Part shown: in pieces, positions 56,103 through 64,000 of the stretch
Layout of the letters: each line of letters begins with the position of its first letter
How positions within the stretch are numbered: the first letter of the stretch is position 1
NCBI GenBank assembly: GCA_023512015.1
Contig: JAIMAI010000002.1
Coordinates: 1 to 64,000 of the forward strand
DNA length: 64,000 nt
Reading direction: 5' to 3'
Source: Acidothermus sp.
GTDB taxonomy: Bacteria > Actinomycetota > Actinomycetes > Acidothermales > Acidothermaceae
Notes under the pieces: generated by a model
What the model was told of the DNA's origin: nothing
Databases searched by the model: none
What the model saw: only the letters and a program-made list of their open reading frames with translations
Position numbers and translations under genes: made by a program

Positions 56103-57565
56103 GGGACCGAGTGTGACGGGCTATCGGGGAGCCGCACGGTAGCGGGTTCGTCGACGCGCTGGTGCGGAAGCAGACCGGTGGTGGTCCACTCGCCCTCGCG
56201 ACGCGCCGGCGTGGCGTGCGTCGCGGCGGTGTCGAGGTCGCGGAGCGCCGGATCCGCGGCCAACGCGATCGCTCCGAGGAGCGAGGCGACCGCCCGCTCG
56301 ACCGCGTGAAGCTCCTCCACGATCTCGTTGATCGTGTCACCGCCGCCGCTGGCGAGTCTGGCCAGCCGGGTGGCCGATTCGCGCAGCATCTCCAGGGCCG
56401 GAGCGGTACCCGCACCGAGGTCACCGAGGGCCCGGGCGGCCTGGTCGGCGGCGTTCGCGCGGGCGAGAGCTCGATCTCGCGCTCCCGCTAGGTCTGCAAC
56501 GGAAAGCCACGACTTCGCCTGACCGACCAGGACCTTCACCAGGCTGACTTCTCGGCGGCCGAAACCGGCACTGCCCGCCGCCCGTCGAGCGATCATGACG
56601 GCCAGTGGTTTGTCGGTCTTCCCGATCACAGCCGAGCAGAACGGACGATCACCGTCGACACCGACCAGGACGCCCCGAGCGCCGAGCGCGCGCAGCGCCC
56701 ACGGCTGATCGAAGGCGTGGGGATCCGGCCGCCTGTGGGTTTGACCCGACTCGTCTCCGGTGTAGACCACCGGCCCTTCGTGTTCGAGGACGACGAGTTC
56801 CATGTCGGCGCCGCCGAGTACCCGCGCGGCCGCCGTCAGGACGACCCGGGCGGAGATGTCGACGGAATGGGTGACGGCTTGCTCCTGGCCGCGGGCGAGC
56901 TCGGCGAAGAGCCGAGCCTCAGCGCTCTTGGCGGTCTGCTCGTCGAAGGCTACCCAGAGCAGGAAGACCGGGACGAGCAGCCCGAGGAGGCCGAACGGTG
57001 CGTGGATCATGAGCCAGGACGCCAGGAGGCCGACGCTGGTGGTCCCGGCGGCGTGGATCGCGTACACCGCGGCGTCCTCGAAGACCATCGCGCGGAAACT
57101 CTGCCGACCCATGATCGAAAGCGGGACGGCGGACATCACCTGGTCGGCGATCCACCACAACGCCATCGCGGCGGCGCAGGCCAGCACCCCTCCGCCGAGG
57201 TGGACGGCGGCGTACGCCGCGAGGGTGCCGGTGACGAAGTATTGGGAGAGGTTGTAGAAGACCTTGAGCGGCGAAGACCGCTGCCGCATCAGCGCCGGGA
57301 ACAGTCCGAGGCAGGTAATCGGCACGATCCACCAGCCGGGAGCGAGCAAGAACGCGCCAGCCAGCACTCCTTCTGTCATGGTGAAGGTCACACGTTGCCG
57401 GGCAACGGTGATGCTGATCCGAAGGATGTTGGCGGCTGCGACGAGGACGAGGAGCAACGGGTAGGCGTACGGCGCGGGGCGGCCCCACGGCGTCGCCGCG
57501 ACGAGCGGCAGGCTCGCGCCGACGACGACGAGTGCGATGAGACGCAGTCGCCACGCTGGGCTCAT
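56099..57565 (-). CDS. Polytopic membrane protein with cytoplasmic GAF-like domain, candidate sensor
   Basis: 488 residues. About six membrane helices fill residues 8-205 (LRLIALVVVGASLPLVAAT ... LLGLLVPVFLLWVAFDEQTA). A helical linker leads to a GAF-like segment: VLTAAARVLGGADMELVVLE, ALGARGVLVGVDGDRPFCSA and GFGRREVSLVKVLVGQAKSW. A coiled-coil-like C-terminus follows, with no kinase, cyclase or HD motif. It could be a signal-input module for the kinase encoded just after it (4-bp overlap), itself 4 bp overlapped by the protease gene. No family name recognised. Confidence 0.75.
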   Translation of the reverse strand: MSPAWRLRLIALVVVGASLPLVAATPWGRPAPYAYPLLLVLVAAANILRISITVARQRVTFTMTEGVLAGAFLLAPGWWIVPITCLGLFPALMRQRSSPLKVFYNLSQYFVTGTLAAYAAVHLGGGVLACAAAMALWWIADQVMSAVPLSIMGRQSFRAMVFEDAAVYAIHAAGTTSVGLLASWLMIHAPFGLLGLLVPVFLLWVAFDEQTAKSAEARLFAELARGQEQAVTHSVDISARVVLTAAARVLGGADMELVVLEHEGPVVYTGDESGQTHRRPDPHAFDQPWALRALGARGVLVGVDGDRPFCSAVIGKTDKPLAVMIARRAAGSAGFGRREVSLVKVLVGQAKSWLSVADLAGARDRALARANAADQAARALGDLGAGTAPALEMLRESATRLARLASGGGDTINEIVEELHAVERAVASLLGAIALAADPALRDLDTAATHATPARREGEWTTTGLLPHQRVDEPATVRLPDSPSHSVP

Positions 57566-59271
57566 GATCCGTCACCCCAGCTCTCAGCGTCCCACATCCG
57601 AGCTCCCCACATGCGGGCATCCCACATCCGGGCGTCCCAGATGTCCGAGCCCCACATCCGAGCTCCCCACATCCGCGCATCCCACATGCGGGCTCCCCAC
57701 ATCCGGGCGTCCCACATCCGGGCCTGCCAGGAGTCCGAGCCCCACATGCGGGCCCCCCACATCCGCGCATCCCACCAGTCGGCGCCCCACATGCGCGCTC
57801 CCCACATCCGCGCTCCCCACATCCGGGCGTCCCAGGAATCGGTGCCCCACATCCGGGCTCCCCACATGCGGGCGAGCGGCCAGACCGGCGCCCAGTAGCT
57901 CACGGTGGAGAACCATTGCGCCAGATTCAACGTCTGCTCGCCGGTGTTGAGGGGGTGGGCGTCACGGCCGTCGGGCACGCCGACCAGGCCCTGACCGTCG
58001 GCGATCGACGGCTGGATCGGAGTAGCGGCGTTGCGGATCGCCGACTTGACAATCCAGGGGTTGGCGTGCGGGTGCGCCTGAAGGTACAGGGCCGCAAGCC
58101 CGCTGACGATGGCGGTGGCTTGGCTGGTCCCCGAGCCCCGGAAGAGTCCCGAGGGCTGACGCGCGTTCGGGTACTGCTGGGCGATCACCGCGTCGTCCGG
58201 CATCTCGCCGAGGACGTTCACACCGGCCGCCACGACGTCGGGCTTGGTGACGCCGTCGACGTCCCCGTAGCCGCTGAAGTCGGCGACCACGGGGGTGTCG
58301 CCGGTGGTGTCGGCCGCGCCGACCGTCAGGGCGTCGGGGGAGAAACCGGGGTCACCGACCTGGCCGGGGGTGTTCCCTGAGGCAGCGACCACGGTGACGC
58401 CGGCGTAGCGGGTGAGGGTGACCGCGAAGTTCAGCGGGTCCACCCCGTAGGTGGCCGTGGGTTGGGTGACGCTCATCGACAGGTTCGCGACATCGACCGA
58501 GTCGGCGTGGGTTGCGACCCAGTTCAGGCCTGCGATCACGGCGGCGAGGGAGCTGCGACCGCTGTCGTCAGCGACCTTGACGACGTCGACGGTTGCCCCG
58601 GGAGCAACCCCGAGCGCCGCCCCGTCCGTGCCGTCCACCGGCCCCCCGGCGATGAGCGAGGCCATGAAGGTGCCGTGGCCGTAACCGTCGGTGAAGGTTC
58701 CGTGCTCGACGACGTGACCGCCCCGGTTGTTGAGGCCGGAGGTGTCGACGGCGTCGACCAGGCGCCCGGACTCACGGTTGAGCGCGGGAGTGTCGGATAC
58801 CCCGGTGTCCACCAGGGCAACCGTGACCCCGGCGCCGGCCCCAGGCTGACCGGCCGGAGCGCCGAGGGTCTGCGAAGCGAGGACGCCCTCCGTCGTCCCG
58901 GCAGCGGAGGAACCGTCGGACGACCCCGAATTGTCCGACGATCCGTCACCATTCGACCCCTTGTGCTTCCCGCCACGGTCGTACGCGAAGCCGGCCGCAG
59001 CGACCGGGAGATTGGGTGAGACTCCCAGGACGCCGGGCTGGGTAGCCAGCGCCCGCAACGCAGCCGGATCCCCGGTGACGACCTCGACCTGGACGGCGTC
59101 CAGGAAAGCCTGGACGTGCACTCCCGGGACGGTGACCGGAGAAGGGCCGGCCAGGGCCACGACGGCCTGCTCGGGAACCGCCGCAGCTACCGGGGCGACC
59201 ACCCCGATACCGGCGATCAAAACTCCCGATGCTCCTGCTGCGAGCCCTCGACGGATCGTCGTCACGATCAC
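57562..59271 (-). CDS. Secreted S8 (subtilase) serine protease with C-terminal Trp-pentapeptide repeats
   Basis: 569 residues from a GTG with GGGAGGAG six bases upstream. The signal peptide GLAAGASGVLIAGIGVVAPV ends near AAA. A short prodomain-like part and a Gly/Ser linker precede the catalytic domain with Asp155 (VALVDTGVSD), His199 (GYGHGTFMAS), oxyanion Asn300 (AASGNTPG) and Ser383 (GSGTSQATAI). After SYWAPVWPL come 20 pentapeptides, mostly ARMWG or ARMWD. The stop overlaps the membrane-sensor gene by 4 bp. It is probably secreted and active. The repeat region may be a substrate, binding or signalling tail (inference). Confidence 0.9.
   Translation of the reverse strand: MIVTTIRRGLAAGASGVLIAGIGVVAPVAAAVPEQAVVALAGPSPVTVPGVHVQAFLDAVQVEVVTGDPAALRALATQPGVLGVSPNLPVAAAGFAYDRGGKHKGSNGDGSSDNSGSSDGSSAAGTTEGVLASQTLGAPAGQPGAGAGVTVALVDTGVSDTPALNRESGRLVDAVDTSGLNNRGGHVVEHGTFTDGYGHGTFMASLIAGGPVDGTDGAALGVAPGATVDVVKVADDSGRSSLAAVIAGLNWVATHADSVDVANLSMSVTQPTATYGVDPLNFAVTLTRYAGVTVVAASGNTPGQVGDPGFSPDALTVGAADTTGDTPVVADFSGYGDVDGVTKPDVVAAGVNVLGEMPDDAVIAQQYPNARQPSGLFRGSGTSQATAIVSGLAALYLQAHPHANPWIVKSAIRNAATPIQPSIADGQGLVGVPDGRDAHPLNTGEQTLNLAQWFSTVSYWAPVWPLARMWGARMWGTDSWDARMWGARMWGARMWGADWWDARMWGARMWGSDSWQARMWDARMWGARMWDARMWGARMWGSDIWDARMWDARMWGARMWDAESWGDGS
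57574..57873 (-). repeat. 15-bp coding repeat: 20 Trp-pentapeptide units
   Basis: Twenty in-frame units encode five residues each with Trp always fourth. Fifteen are ARMWG or ARMWD; the exceptions are TDSWD, ADWWD, SDSWQ, SDIWD and AESWG. The four acidic variants sit at units 3, 7, 10 and 16. The DNA repeat is near-identical between units, so copy number may vary by slippage. Confidence 0.9.
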
Positions 59272-59694
59272 GGCGGTCTCCTCCCGGGTAGGCGGGACGG
59301 ACCCCACACGGGTCCTGCTAGGGGTCTCGGCACCGCCGAAGTCCACCTGTTGTCGGAGGGGAAAAACCGCCCATTCGGAGCAGAGCGCGCGGCAAAGGAC
59401 GTAAGGATCATGGAGAATTCACGCGGAAAACCGCAAATCTCCGTAGCCTGCTGAGCGTCGCCGCCCACCCGGCTCGCCGGGATCGGTGTAGCGACCGCCG
59501 GGCAGGTGGCGTAAGACCGTACCGGCGAACGCAGTAGCGAGGGGACGGCGAACGCTTCAGGCGGCGGGGACGCCGTCCGATGACTCCGGTGGAATCCGGG
59601 GACCCGCAGCACTCTGCGATCGCCGGCTCGGGCAAAGGGCCCGTTCCAGGTGAGGCTGGCCGCGACGGCGGCCCGACGACGAGGAGGGACCGGG
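59272..59694. other. Divergent regulatory region between protease and response-regulator genes
   Basis: 423 bp without a convincing gene. It includes ribosome sites at both ends (GGGAGGAG for the protease, GAGGAGGGAC for the regulator) and a small inverted repeat GCGGAAAACCGC near 59433. No strong -35/-10 pair or known riboswitch was identified. It is the natural target for the LuxR-type regulator. Confidence 0.5.
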
Positions 59695-60372
59695 GTGACG
59701 GCGTTGGTGGAACATGTACCACCCCAGCCGGAGAACTCCGCAGGGTTCACCGCGATGGTGGTTGATGATCACCCGTTGGTCCGCGAATCGATGGTGAGCC
59801 GGCTCACCGCCATGGGCGCGCGCGAGGTGATCGAAGCTGCAAGCTGTGCCGAGGCGCGAGCCCGGGCCAGGGCCGCTGGGCCGTGCGACCTGTGCATCGT
59901 GGACGTCGGGCTGCCGGATGGCTCCGGTCTCGATCTGCTCGCCGAGCTCCGTGCCGCCGGGTGGCCCCGGCTGGTGGTTTTGTCCGCCGCCGACGATCCC
60001 TACTCGGTGCGCGCCGCGTTCGTCGCCGGCGCCCAGGGTTACCTGCTGAAATCGGCGTCTCCCGTCGTGGTCGCCGATGGAGTCCGCCGCGTCCTCGACG
60101 GCGGGGTCTACGCCGACCCCGCGGTGGCATCCTTGCTCGCCGCGGGACTGCGCACCAACGCCGCCGCCGAAGGGGCCGGGGAACTTTCCAGCCGTGAGAT
60201 CGAGGTACTCCGCTTGGTGGCCGACGGTCGGTCGAACAAAGAAATCGGCGATCTCCTCGGATTGTCCGCCCTTACGGTGAAAAGCCACCTCGCGCGGATC
60301 GCCCGCAAACTCGGGACCGGGGACCGCGCGGAGATGGTGGCGCTCGCGATGCGGGCCGGCGTCATCCGCTGA
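59695..60372 (+). CDS. LuxR-family response regulator
   Basis: 225 residues from a GTG with GAGGAGGG upstream. The receiver domain has the acidic pair VVDDHPLVRESM (Asp24-Asp25), phospho-acceptor Asp70 in LCIVDVGLPDGSG and Lys in GYLLKSASP. The C-terminal NarL-type HTH reads LSSREIEVLRLVADGRSNKE and GLSALTVKSHLARIARKLGT. It is divergent from the protease-sensor-kinase operon and most likely pairs with the kinase at 54996, controlling the shared upstream region. Confidence 0.92.
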   Translation: MTALVEHVPPQPENSAGFTAMVVDDHPLVRESMVSRLTAMGAREVIEAASCAEARARARAAGPCDLCIVDVGLPDGSGLDLLAELRAAGWPRLVVLSAADDPYSVRAAFVAGAQGYLLKSASPVVVADGVRRVLDGGVYADPAVASLLAAGLRTNAAAEGAGELSSREIEVLRLVADGRSNKEIGDLLGLSALTVKSHLARIARKLGTGDRAEMVALAMRAGVIR

Positions 60373-60486
60373 CGTCACGTTTCCGCAGGCCCGCAGTCCG
60401 CTGCCGATCCTCGGAAGCCGTCGGCGCGCTTCCCGGCCCCGAGGTGAATCGGCAGAATTGCTCACCACGCTCGGTAGCGTGGAGCC

Positions 60487-61779
60487 GTGTCGACCCAGGA
60501 GCTGTTGGGGAAAGTCCTGCCCCACCTGTCGCTCCGCGACGGGCTCCCGGATCTGATCGACACCCCGGACCAACTCGCCCGCGCGGCGCAGGCCCTGGCT
60601 TCGGGAGAGGGACCGGTCGCGATCGACGCGGAACGCGCCTCCGCGTACCGGTACGGCCACCGCGCCTATCTCATCCAGCTTCGTCGCGAAGGAGTCGGAA
60701 CCTTCCTCGTCGATCCGATACGGCTTTCCGACCTCTCACCGCTCGCCGCAGCGATCGGATCCGCGGAGTGGGTGATCCACGCGGCGGCCCAAGACCTCCC
60801 CTGCTTGGCCGAACGTGGCCTTCGACCGGCGCGGCTGTTCGACACCGAATTAGCGGCGCGACTCGCCGGATACCCGAGGGTCGGATTGGCCGCCATGGTG
60901 GAAACCCTTTTGGGTTTCCGATTAGACAAGAACCACGCCCGCGTCGACTGGTCGAGACGTCCGCTTCCCGAAGCGTGGCTGCGTTACGCCGCGCTCGACG
61001 TCGAGGTGCTCGCCGAATTGCGCGAAATTTTGCGAACCGAATTGCGACGACAAGGGAAATTGCGGTGGGCGGCTGAAGAATTCGAATACCTGCGGACTTC
61101 CCTACCGCCGACGCCGGCGCCGGAACGCTGGCGCCGGGTCTCCGGAATTCACCAGGTGCGCGGACGGCGGGGGCTCGCCGTCGTCCGCGAACTGTGGTCC
61201 GTGCGTGACCACCTGGCGCGGGAGGCCGACCTCTCCCCCACCCGACTCCTCCCGGACGAGGCGATCATCTGGGCGGCTACCCACCGCGTCACGACTCGCG
61301 AACAGCTCCTCGCTGCTGGCTTCCCCTCCCGCGACCTCGAAACCTGGTGGACGGCGGTGCGCCGCGCCCATCGTCTCGCTGACTCCGCGCTTCCGGCGGC
61401 GGCTCCCGCGTCGCCGGGGCCTCCTCCCGCTCATCGGTGGCGGGACAAGAGTCCGGCGGCCGCCGAACGGCTGGCCGCGGCCCGAGCGGCCGTGGCGGCC
61501 CTCGCCGACGAGCACCGCCTCCCGGCGGAGAACCTGCTCTCCCCCGACGTCGTCCGCCGACTCTGCTGGGATCCCCCCGATCCTCCGGACGAGGCCGCCG
61601 TCGCCGAGGTGCTGCGCCGCGGCGGGGCACGCCCCTGGCAAATCCGGCTGACCGCCGGGCCGCTGTCCCGGGTGCTGGTGCGGGCCGCCGTCCATGCTGT
61701 CGACGTCCACCCCGTCGACGTCCCACGTTCACCCGAACGCAGGATCGACCGCCGCACGCCAGGGGGTAACGTCCCGTAG
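60487..61779 (+). CDS. rnd: Ribonuclease D (DEDD exonuclease with HRDC domain)
   Basis: 430 residues. The DEDD catalytic residues start with GPVAIDAERASAYRYG (Asp47, Glu49). WVIHAAAQDLPCLAERGLRP, LDKNHARVDWSRRPLPEAWL and RYAALDVEVLAELREIL complete the exonuclease site. An HRDC-like domain follows (GRRGLAVVRELWSVRDHLAR). The tail from about 410 is Arg/Pro-rich and overlaps the start region of the next gene. It is a 3'-5' RNA exonuclease acting on tRNA and other stable RNAs. Order hemE...rnd...dxs is typical for actinobacteria. Confidence 0.92.
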   Translation: MSTQELLGKVLPHLSLRDGLPDLIDTPDQLARAAQALASGEGPVAIDAERASAYRYGHRAYLIQLRREGVGTFLVDPIRLSDLSPLAAAIGSAEWVIHAAAQDLPCLAERGLRPARLFDTELAARLAGYPRVGLAAMVETLLGFRLDKNHARVDWSRRPLPEAWLRYAALDVEVLAELREILRTELRRQGKLRWAAEEFEYLRTSLPPTPAPERWRRVSGIHQVRGRRGLAVVRELWSVRDHLAREADLSPTRLLPDEAIIWAATHRVTTREQLLAAGFPSRDLETWWTAVRRAHRLADSALPAAAPASPGPPPAHRWRDKSPAAAERLAAARAAVAALADEHRLPAENLLSPDVVRRLCWDPPDPPDEAAVAEVLRRGGARPWQIRLTAGPLSRVLVRAAVHAVDVHPVDVPRSPERRIDRRTPGGNVP

Positions 61780-61810
61780 CAGGGGTGCGAGCCGAAGTGG
61801 GGGCACGAGC

Positions 61811-62674
61811 GTGGCGACGGATGGTTTCGCCGGTACGCGCTCCACTGTGGCCTTGCGTCGCTGCCTCCTCGCCGTAAGCGTCACCGAAGATCTTGACCTC
61901 ACGCCGACTAGTGACGGGGTGCGTCTGGACGGCGTTCCTCCCCTCACGGTGACCTTCGCCGAGGCTGCCGAGGCGATTGGGGACGCCGCCCCCGACTCGG
62001 AAACGGCCCGCCGCCGGTTGGCCCGCTGGCTGGCGATCCGCCGAGCTCTCGCGGACCGCACGCTGGAGGAGCTCGCCGAAGCTGCCCGACCGGTGGGGCT
62101 TCCGGTCGGGCACGTGCTCCACCCCGGAGGTGGATGGACCCGTCGGCAAGTCCTTGGGGGCTGCCTCGACCTGGGGCTCGGCTTCGTCGGACTCGATCCC
62201 AGGGATCGGGACAAGGTGGTCGTCGTCCCCGACGGAGTGCTGCAGGCCTGCGGCCTCGACGGAGCCGAGTGGTGGCAAACCGCATCCGACTACCTGGAGG
62301 ACATGGGAGCACTGGCCACCGCACGGTGGCGTCGGGAACCGAGGCAACCGCTGCGCCCCATGGGAGATTGCGACGTGGTGACCCTGCTCGGTTCCACGGT
62401 GTTCCGCGGGGCGATCGCCGCGGAGGCCGGTGGCCTGCGTGCCGTGGCCGTACCGATGCGCCACCGCGGGTGGCTGGATTTATCGCGAATCGACCCGGCC
62501 TTCGTTCGGGCGGCGGCGTCCCTCACCGACCCAGAACAACGCGGCTTTTCCCGGCCGGTCCTGGTCACCGCGGACGAAGTCGCCCTCGCCGGGGACGGCC
62601 CAGGGGTGACGATCGTGCTGCGAGATCCTGCCGCCTCGGACCCGCGCTGGCTCCGCGACGTCCTCTACCACTGA
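61811..62674 (+). CDS. Conserved actinobacterial protein of unknown function
   Basis: 287 residues from a GTG preceded by a G-rich stretch; the open frame begins at 61694 but overlaps rnd. The protein has no signal or membrane segment. Recognisable pieces are VTFAEAAEAIGDAAPDSETA, GHVLHPGGGWTRRQVLGGCL, GLGFVGLDPRDRDKVVVVPD, LLGSTVFRGAIAAEAGGLRA and AVPMRHRGWLDLSRIDPAF. Proteins of this type lie between rnd and dxs in other actinobacteria (from memory) but I know no function. The stop is 24 bp from the convergent dxs stop. Confidence 0.72.
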   Translation: MATDGFAGTRSTVALRRCLLAVSVTEDLDLTPTSDGVRLDGVPPLTVTFAEAAEAIGDAAPDSETARRRLARWLAIRRALADRTLEELAEAARPVGLPVGHVLHPGGGWTRRQVLGGCLDLGLGFVGLDPRDRDKVVVVPDGVLQACGLDGAEWWQTASDYLEDMGALATARWRREPRQPLRPMGDCDVVTLLGSTVFRGAIAAEAGGLRAVAVPMRHRGWLDLSRIDPAFVRAAASLTDPEQRGFSRPVLVTADEVALAGDGPGVTIVLRDPAASDPRWLRDVLYH

Positions 62675-62698
62675 CCGATACCGCTGACCGACAAGCCG

Positions 62699-64000
62699 CT
62701 ATTCCACGACTGGCCGGACTTCGTCGAGGCTGCCCAGACTGGCCACCGCCTCCACGACGGAGCGGGTGATTTCCTGAGCCGACAGGCCGATATCCGCCAA
62801 TATCTGGGAACGCTTGCCGTGCGCCAGGTATCGCTGCGGGATCGCATGGATGCGCACGGGGGTGTCCACTCCGTGGTCGCGCAGCGCGAGGGACAACGTC
62901 GTTCCGGCGCCTCCGTGGCGGCAGTTGTCTTCGATGGTGACGACGAGCGGGTGGGTGGCGCACAGCGTCACCAACGCGGGATCCACCGGCAGTAAATAGC
63001 GCGGGTCCACCACGGTCGATTCGATTCCGTGCGCGGCCAGCCGATCCGCGACCTCCAGGGCGGTGGTGCTCATCGGCCCATACCCAACGAGGAGGACGTC
63101 GGGCTCCTCACTGCGGCGCAGCACGTCGACCGTCCCCAACCGCTCGACCGCCTCCACCTCACGGGGCAGCTCGCCCTTCGGGAAACGGATGGCGGTCGGG
63201 CCGTCGTCCACCGCGACGACTTCGCGAAGGAGGTCCCGCAGGCGGGTGGCATCCCGCGGTAGGGCAATACGAATGCCGGGCACCAAGGAGAGGATCGCCA
63301 AATCCCACATGCCGTTGTGGCTCGGGCCGTCGTCCCCCGTCACCCCGGCACGGTCGAGGACGAAGGTGACCGGAAGGCGGTGCAGGCCGACGTCCATCAG
63401 GACTTGGTCGAAGGCGCGGTTGAGGAACGTCGAGTACACGCAGACGACCGGATGCAGGCCGCCCATGGCCATCCCTGCTGCGGAGGTGACCGCGTGCTGT
63501 TCGGCAATCCCGACGTCGAAAGTGCGATCCGGATATGCCGCCGCGAAATCAGCCAATCCCACGGGGTGGAGCATCGCGGCGGTCAGCGCGACGATATCGG
63601 GACGCTCGGCACCGATCCGCACGATTTCGTCGGCGAAGACCGCCGTCCAACTCCGCGGCTTCGGTTTTTCCTGTCCGGTGCGCGGATCGAAGGCACCCGG
63701 GCCGTGCAAATGGTCGACCTCATCGCGTTCGGCCGGCAAATAGCCGTATCCCTTGCGGGTGACGCAATGCACGATGACCGGTCCGCCGAATCTTTTCGCC
63801 TGCACAAAGGCGCTTTCCATCGCGGCGATATCGTGGCCGTCGATCGGCCCGAGGTATTTGAGACCCAGATCCTCGAAGAGTCCCTGCGGAGTGAGGACGT
63901 CCTTCAAACCCTTCTTGATGCCGTGCAGCGTGTCGTAGAGGGCCTCCCCCACCAGAGGAGTGCGGCTGAGCACGTCCTTGATCCGGGCCAATACCCGCTC
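62699..64000 (-). CDS. dxs: 1-deoxy-D-xylulose-5-phosphate synthase, C-terminal part (runs off the window)
   Basis: The last ~433 residues are present. DXS-specific parts are [20 protein letters not shown] and [14 protein letters not shown]. The transketolase Pyr domain reads [20 protein letters not shown] with the conserved Glu, and [15 protein letters not shown] follows. The C-terminal domain has [20 protein letters not shown] and a complete tail. It joins pyruvate and glyceraldehyde 3-phosphate in a ThDP-dependent reaction, the first step of the MEP isoprenoid pathway and also a precursor source for thiamine. The N-terminal ThDP part lies beyond position 64000. Confidence 0.96.
   Translation of the reverse strand, partial: ERVLARIKDVLSRTPLVGEALYDTLHGIKKGLKDVLTPQGLFEDLGLKYLGPIDGHDIAAMESAFVQAKRFGGPVIVHCVTRKGYGYLPAERDEVDHLHGPGAFDPRTGQEKPKPRSWTAVFADEIVRIGAERPDIVALTAAMLHPVGLADFAAAYPDRTFDVGIAEQHAVTSAAGMAMGGLHPVVCVYSTFLNRAFDQVLMDVGLHRLPVTFVLDRAGVTGDDGPSHNGMWDLAILSLVPGIRIALPRDATRLRDLLREVVAVDDGPTAIRFPKGELPREVEAVERLGTVDVLRRSEEPDVLLVGYGPMSTTALEVADRLAAHGIESTVVDPRYLLPVDPALVTLCATHPLVVTIEDNCRHGGAGTTLSLALRDHGVDTPVRIHAIPQRYLAHGKRSQILADIGLSAQEITRSVVEAVASLGSLDEVRPVVE

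Noticed and set aside
57574-57873. CRISPR-like tandem DNA repeats
   Set aside because: Units are 15 bp without spacers and translate in frame as pentapeptides at the end of a protease.
59272-59694. Riboswitch (c-di-AMP type) before the protease or regulator gene
   Set aside because: I could not align the conserved core elements; only a small inverted repeat is visible.

Overview
This is a high-G+C actinobacterial chromosome segment. Coding is dense, GTG starts are common, and many neighbouring genes overlap by 4 bp (ATGA/GTGA). The gene order mltG-ruvX-alaS, rarA, aspS-hisS, relA-apt-secF-secD-yajC-ruvB-ruvA-ruvC-yebC-pdxT-pdxS, pimA-acyltransferase-pgsA1-HIT-thrS, ssgB and a Val/Gly/Cys/Val tRNA set matches from memory the Streptomyces/Mycobacterium layout. 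An ssgB-type gene, a TreX-TreY-TreZ operon and the coproporphyrin haem branch suggest a member of the Frankiales/Acidothermales neighbourhood. Acidothermus is my best guess, but it is inferred and not checked by alignment.

Layout. Positions 1-9650, minus strand: cell-wall transglycosylase (partial), Holliday resolvase-like RuvX, three aminoacyl-tRNA synthetases, two small membrane proteins, RarA and a metallo-hydrolase. Positions 9929-25631: FKBP isomerase (+), then RelA, Apt, the SecDF-YajC accessory complex, RuvABC, YebC, the PdxST PLP synthase, and the phosphatidylinositol-mannoside genes. Positions 25777-30546: an EF-G2 GTPase inverted inside the pim locus, HIT/Ap4A phosphorylase and ThrRS. 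Positions 30704-32431: a CRP-type operator with a small membrane ORF, tRNA-Val(CAC), SsgB, tRNA-Gly/Cys/Val(GAC) and a terminator.

Positions 32444-37319 are the most accessory-looking part. A six-gene minus-strand cassette encodes a secreted two-cysteine peptide, two lipoproteins, a HlyD-like adaptor with a peptidoglycan-binding-like segment, an ABC ATPase and a MacB-type permease. It is driven by a good sigma70-like promoter, and stretches of it are much poorer in G+C than the rest of the window.

Positions 37487-48553: an L,D-transpeptidase lipoprotein, then divergently treX-treY-treZ (trehalose from glycogen) running straight into a RibD-like reductase, the ATP-dependent ligase LigC and a ROK kinase. 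Positions 48631-53333: the LigD-type polymerase domain protein (usual partner of LigC), MsrB, and HemQ-HemG-HemE. Positions 53367-54939: a DMT transporter and a DUF3000 protein.

Positions 54996-60372 hold a second candidate system. A secreted subtilase ends in 20 Trp-pentapeptide repeats. It is translationally coupled to an unusual membrane/GAF-like protein and then to a histidine kinase, with a LuxR-type response regulator divergent from them. Positions 60487-64000: RNase D, a conserved actinobacterial protein and the C-terminal part of Dxs (runs off the window).
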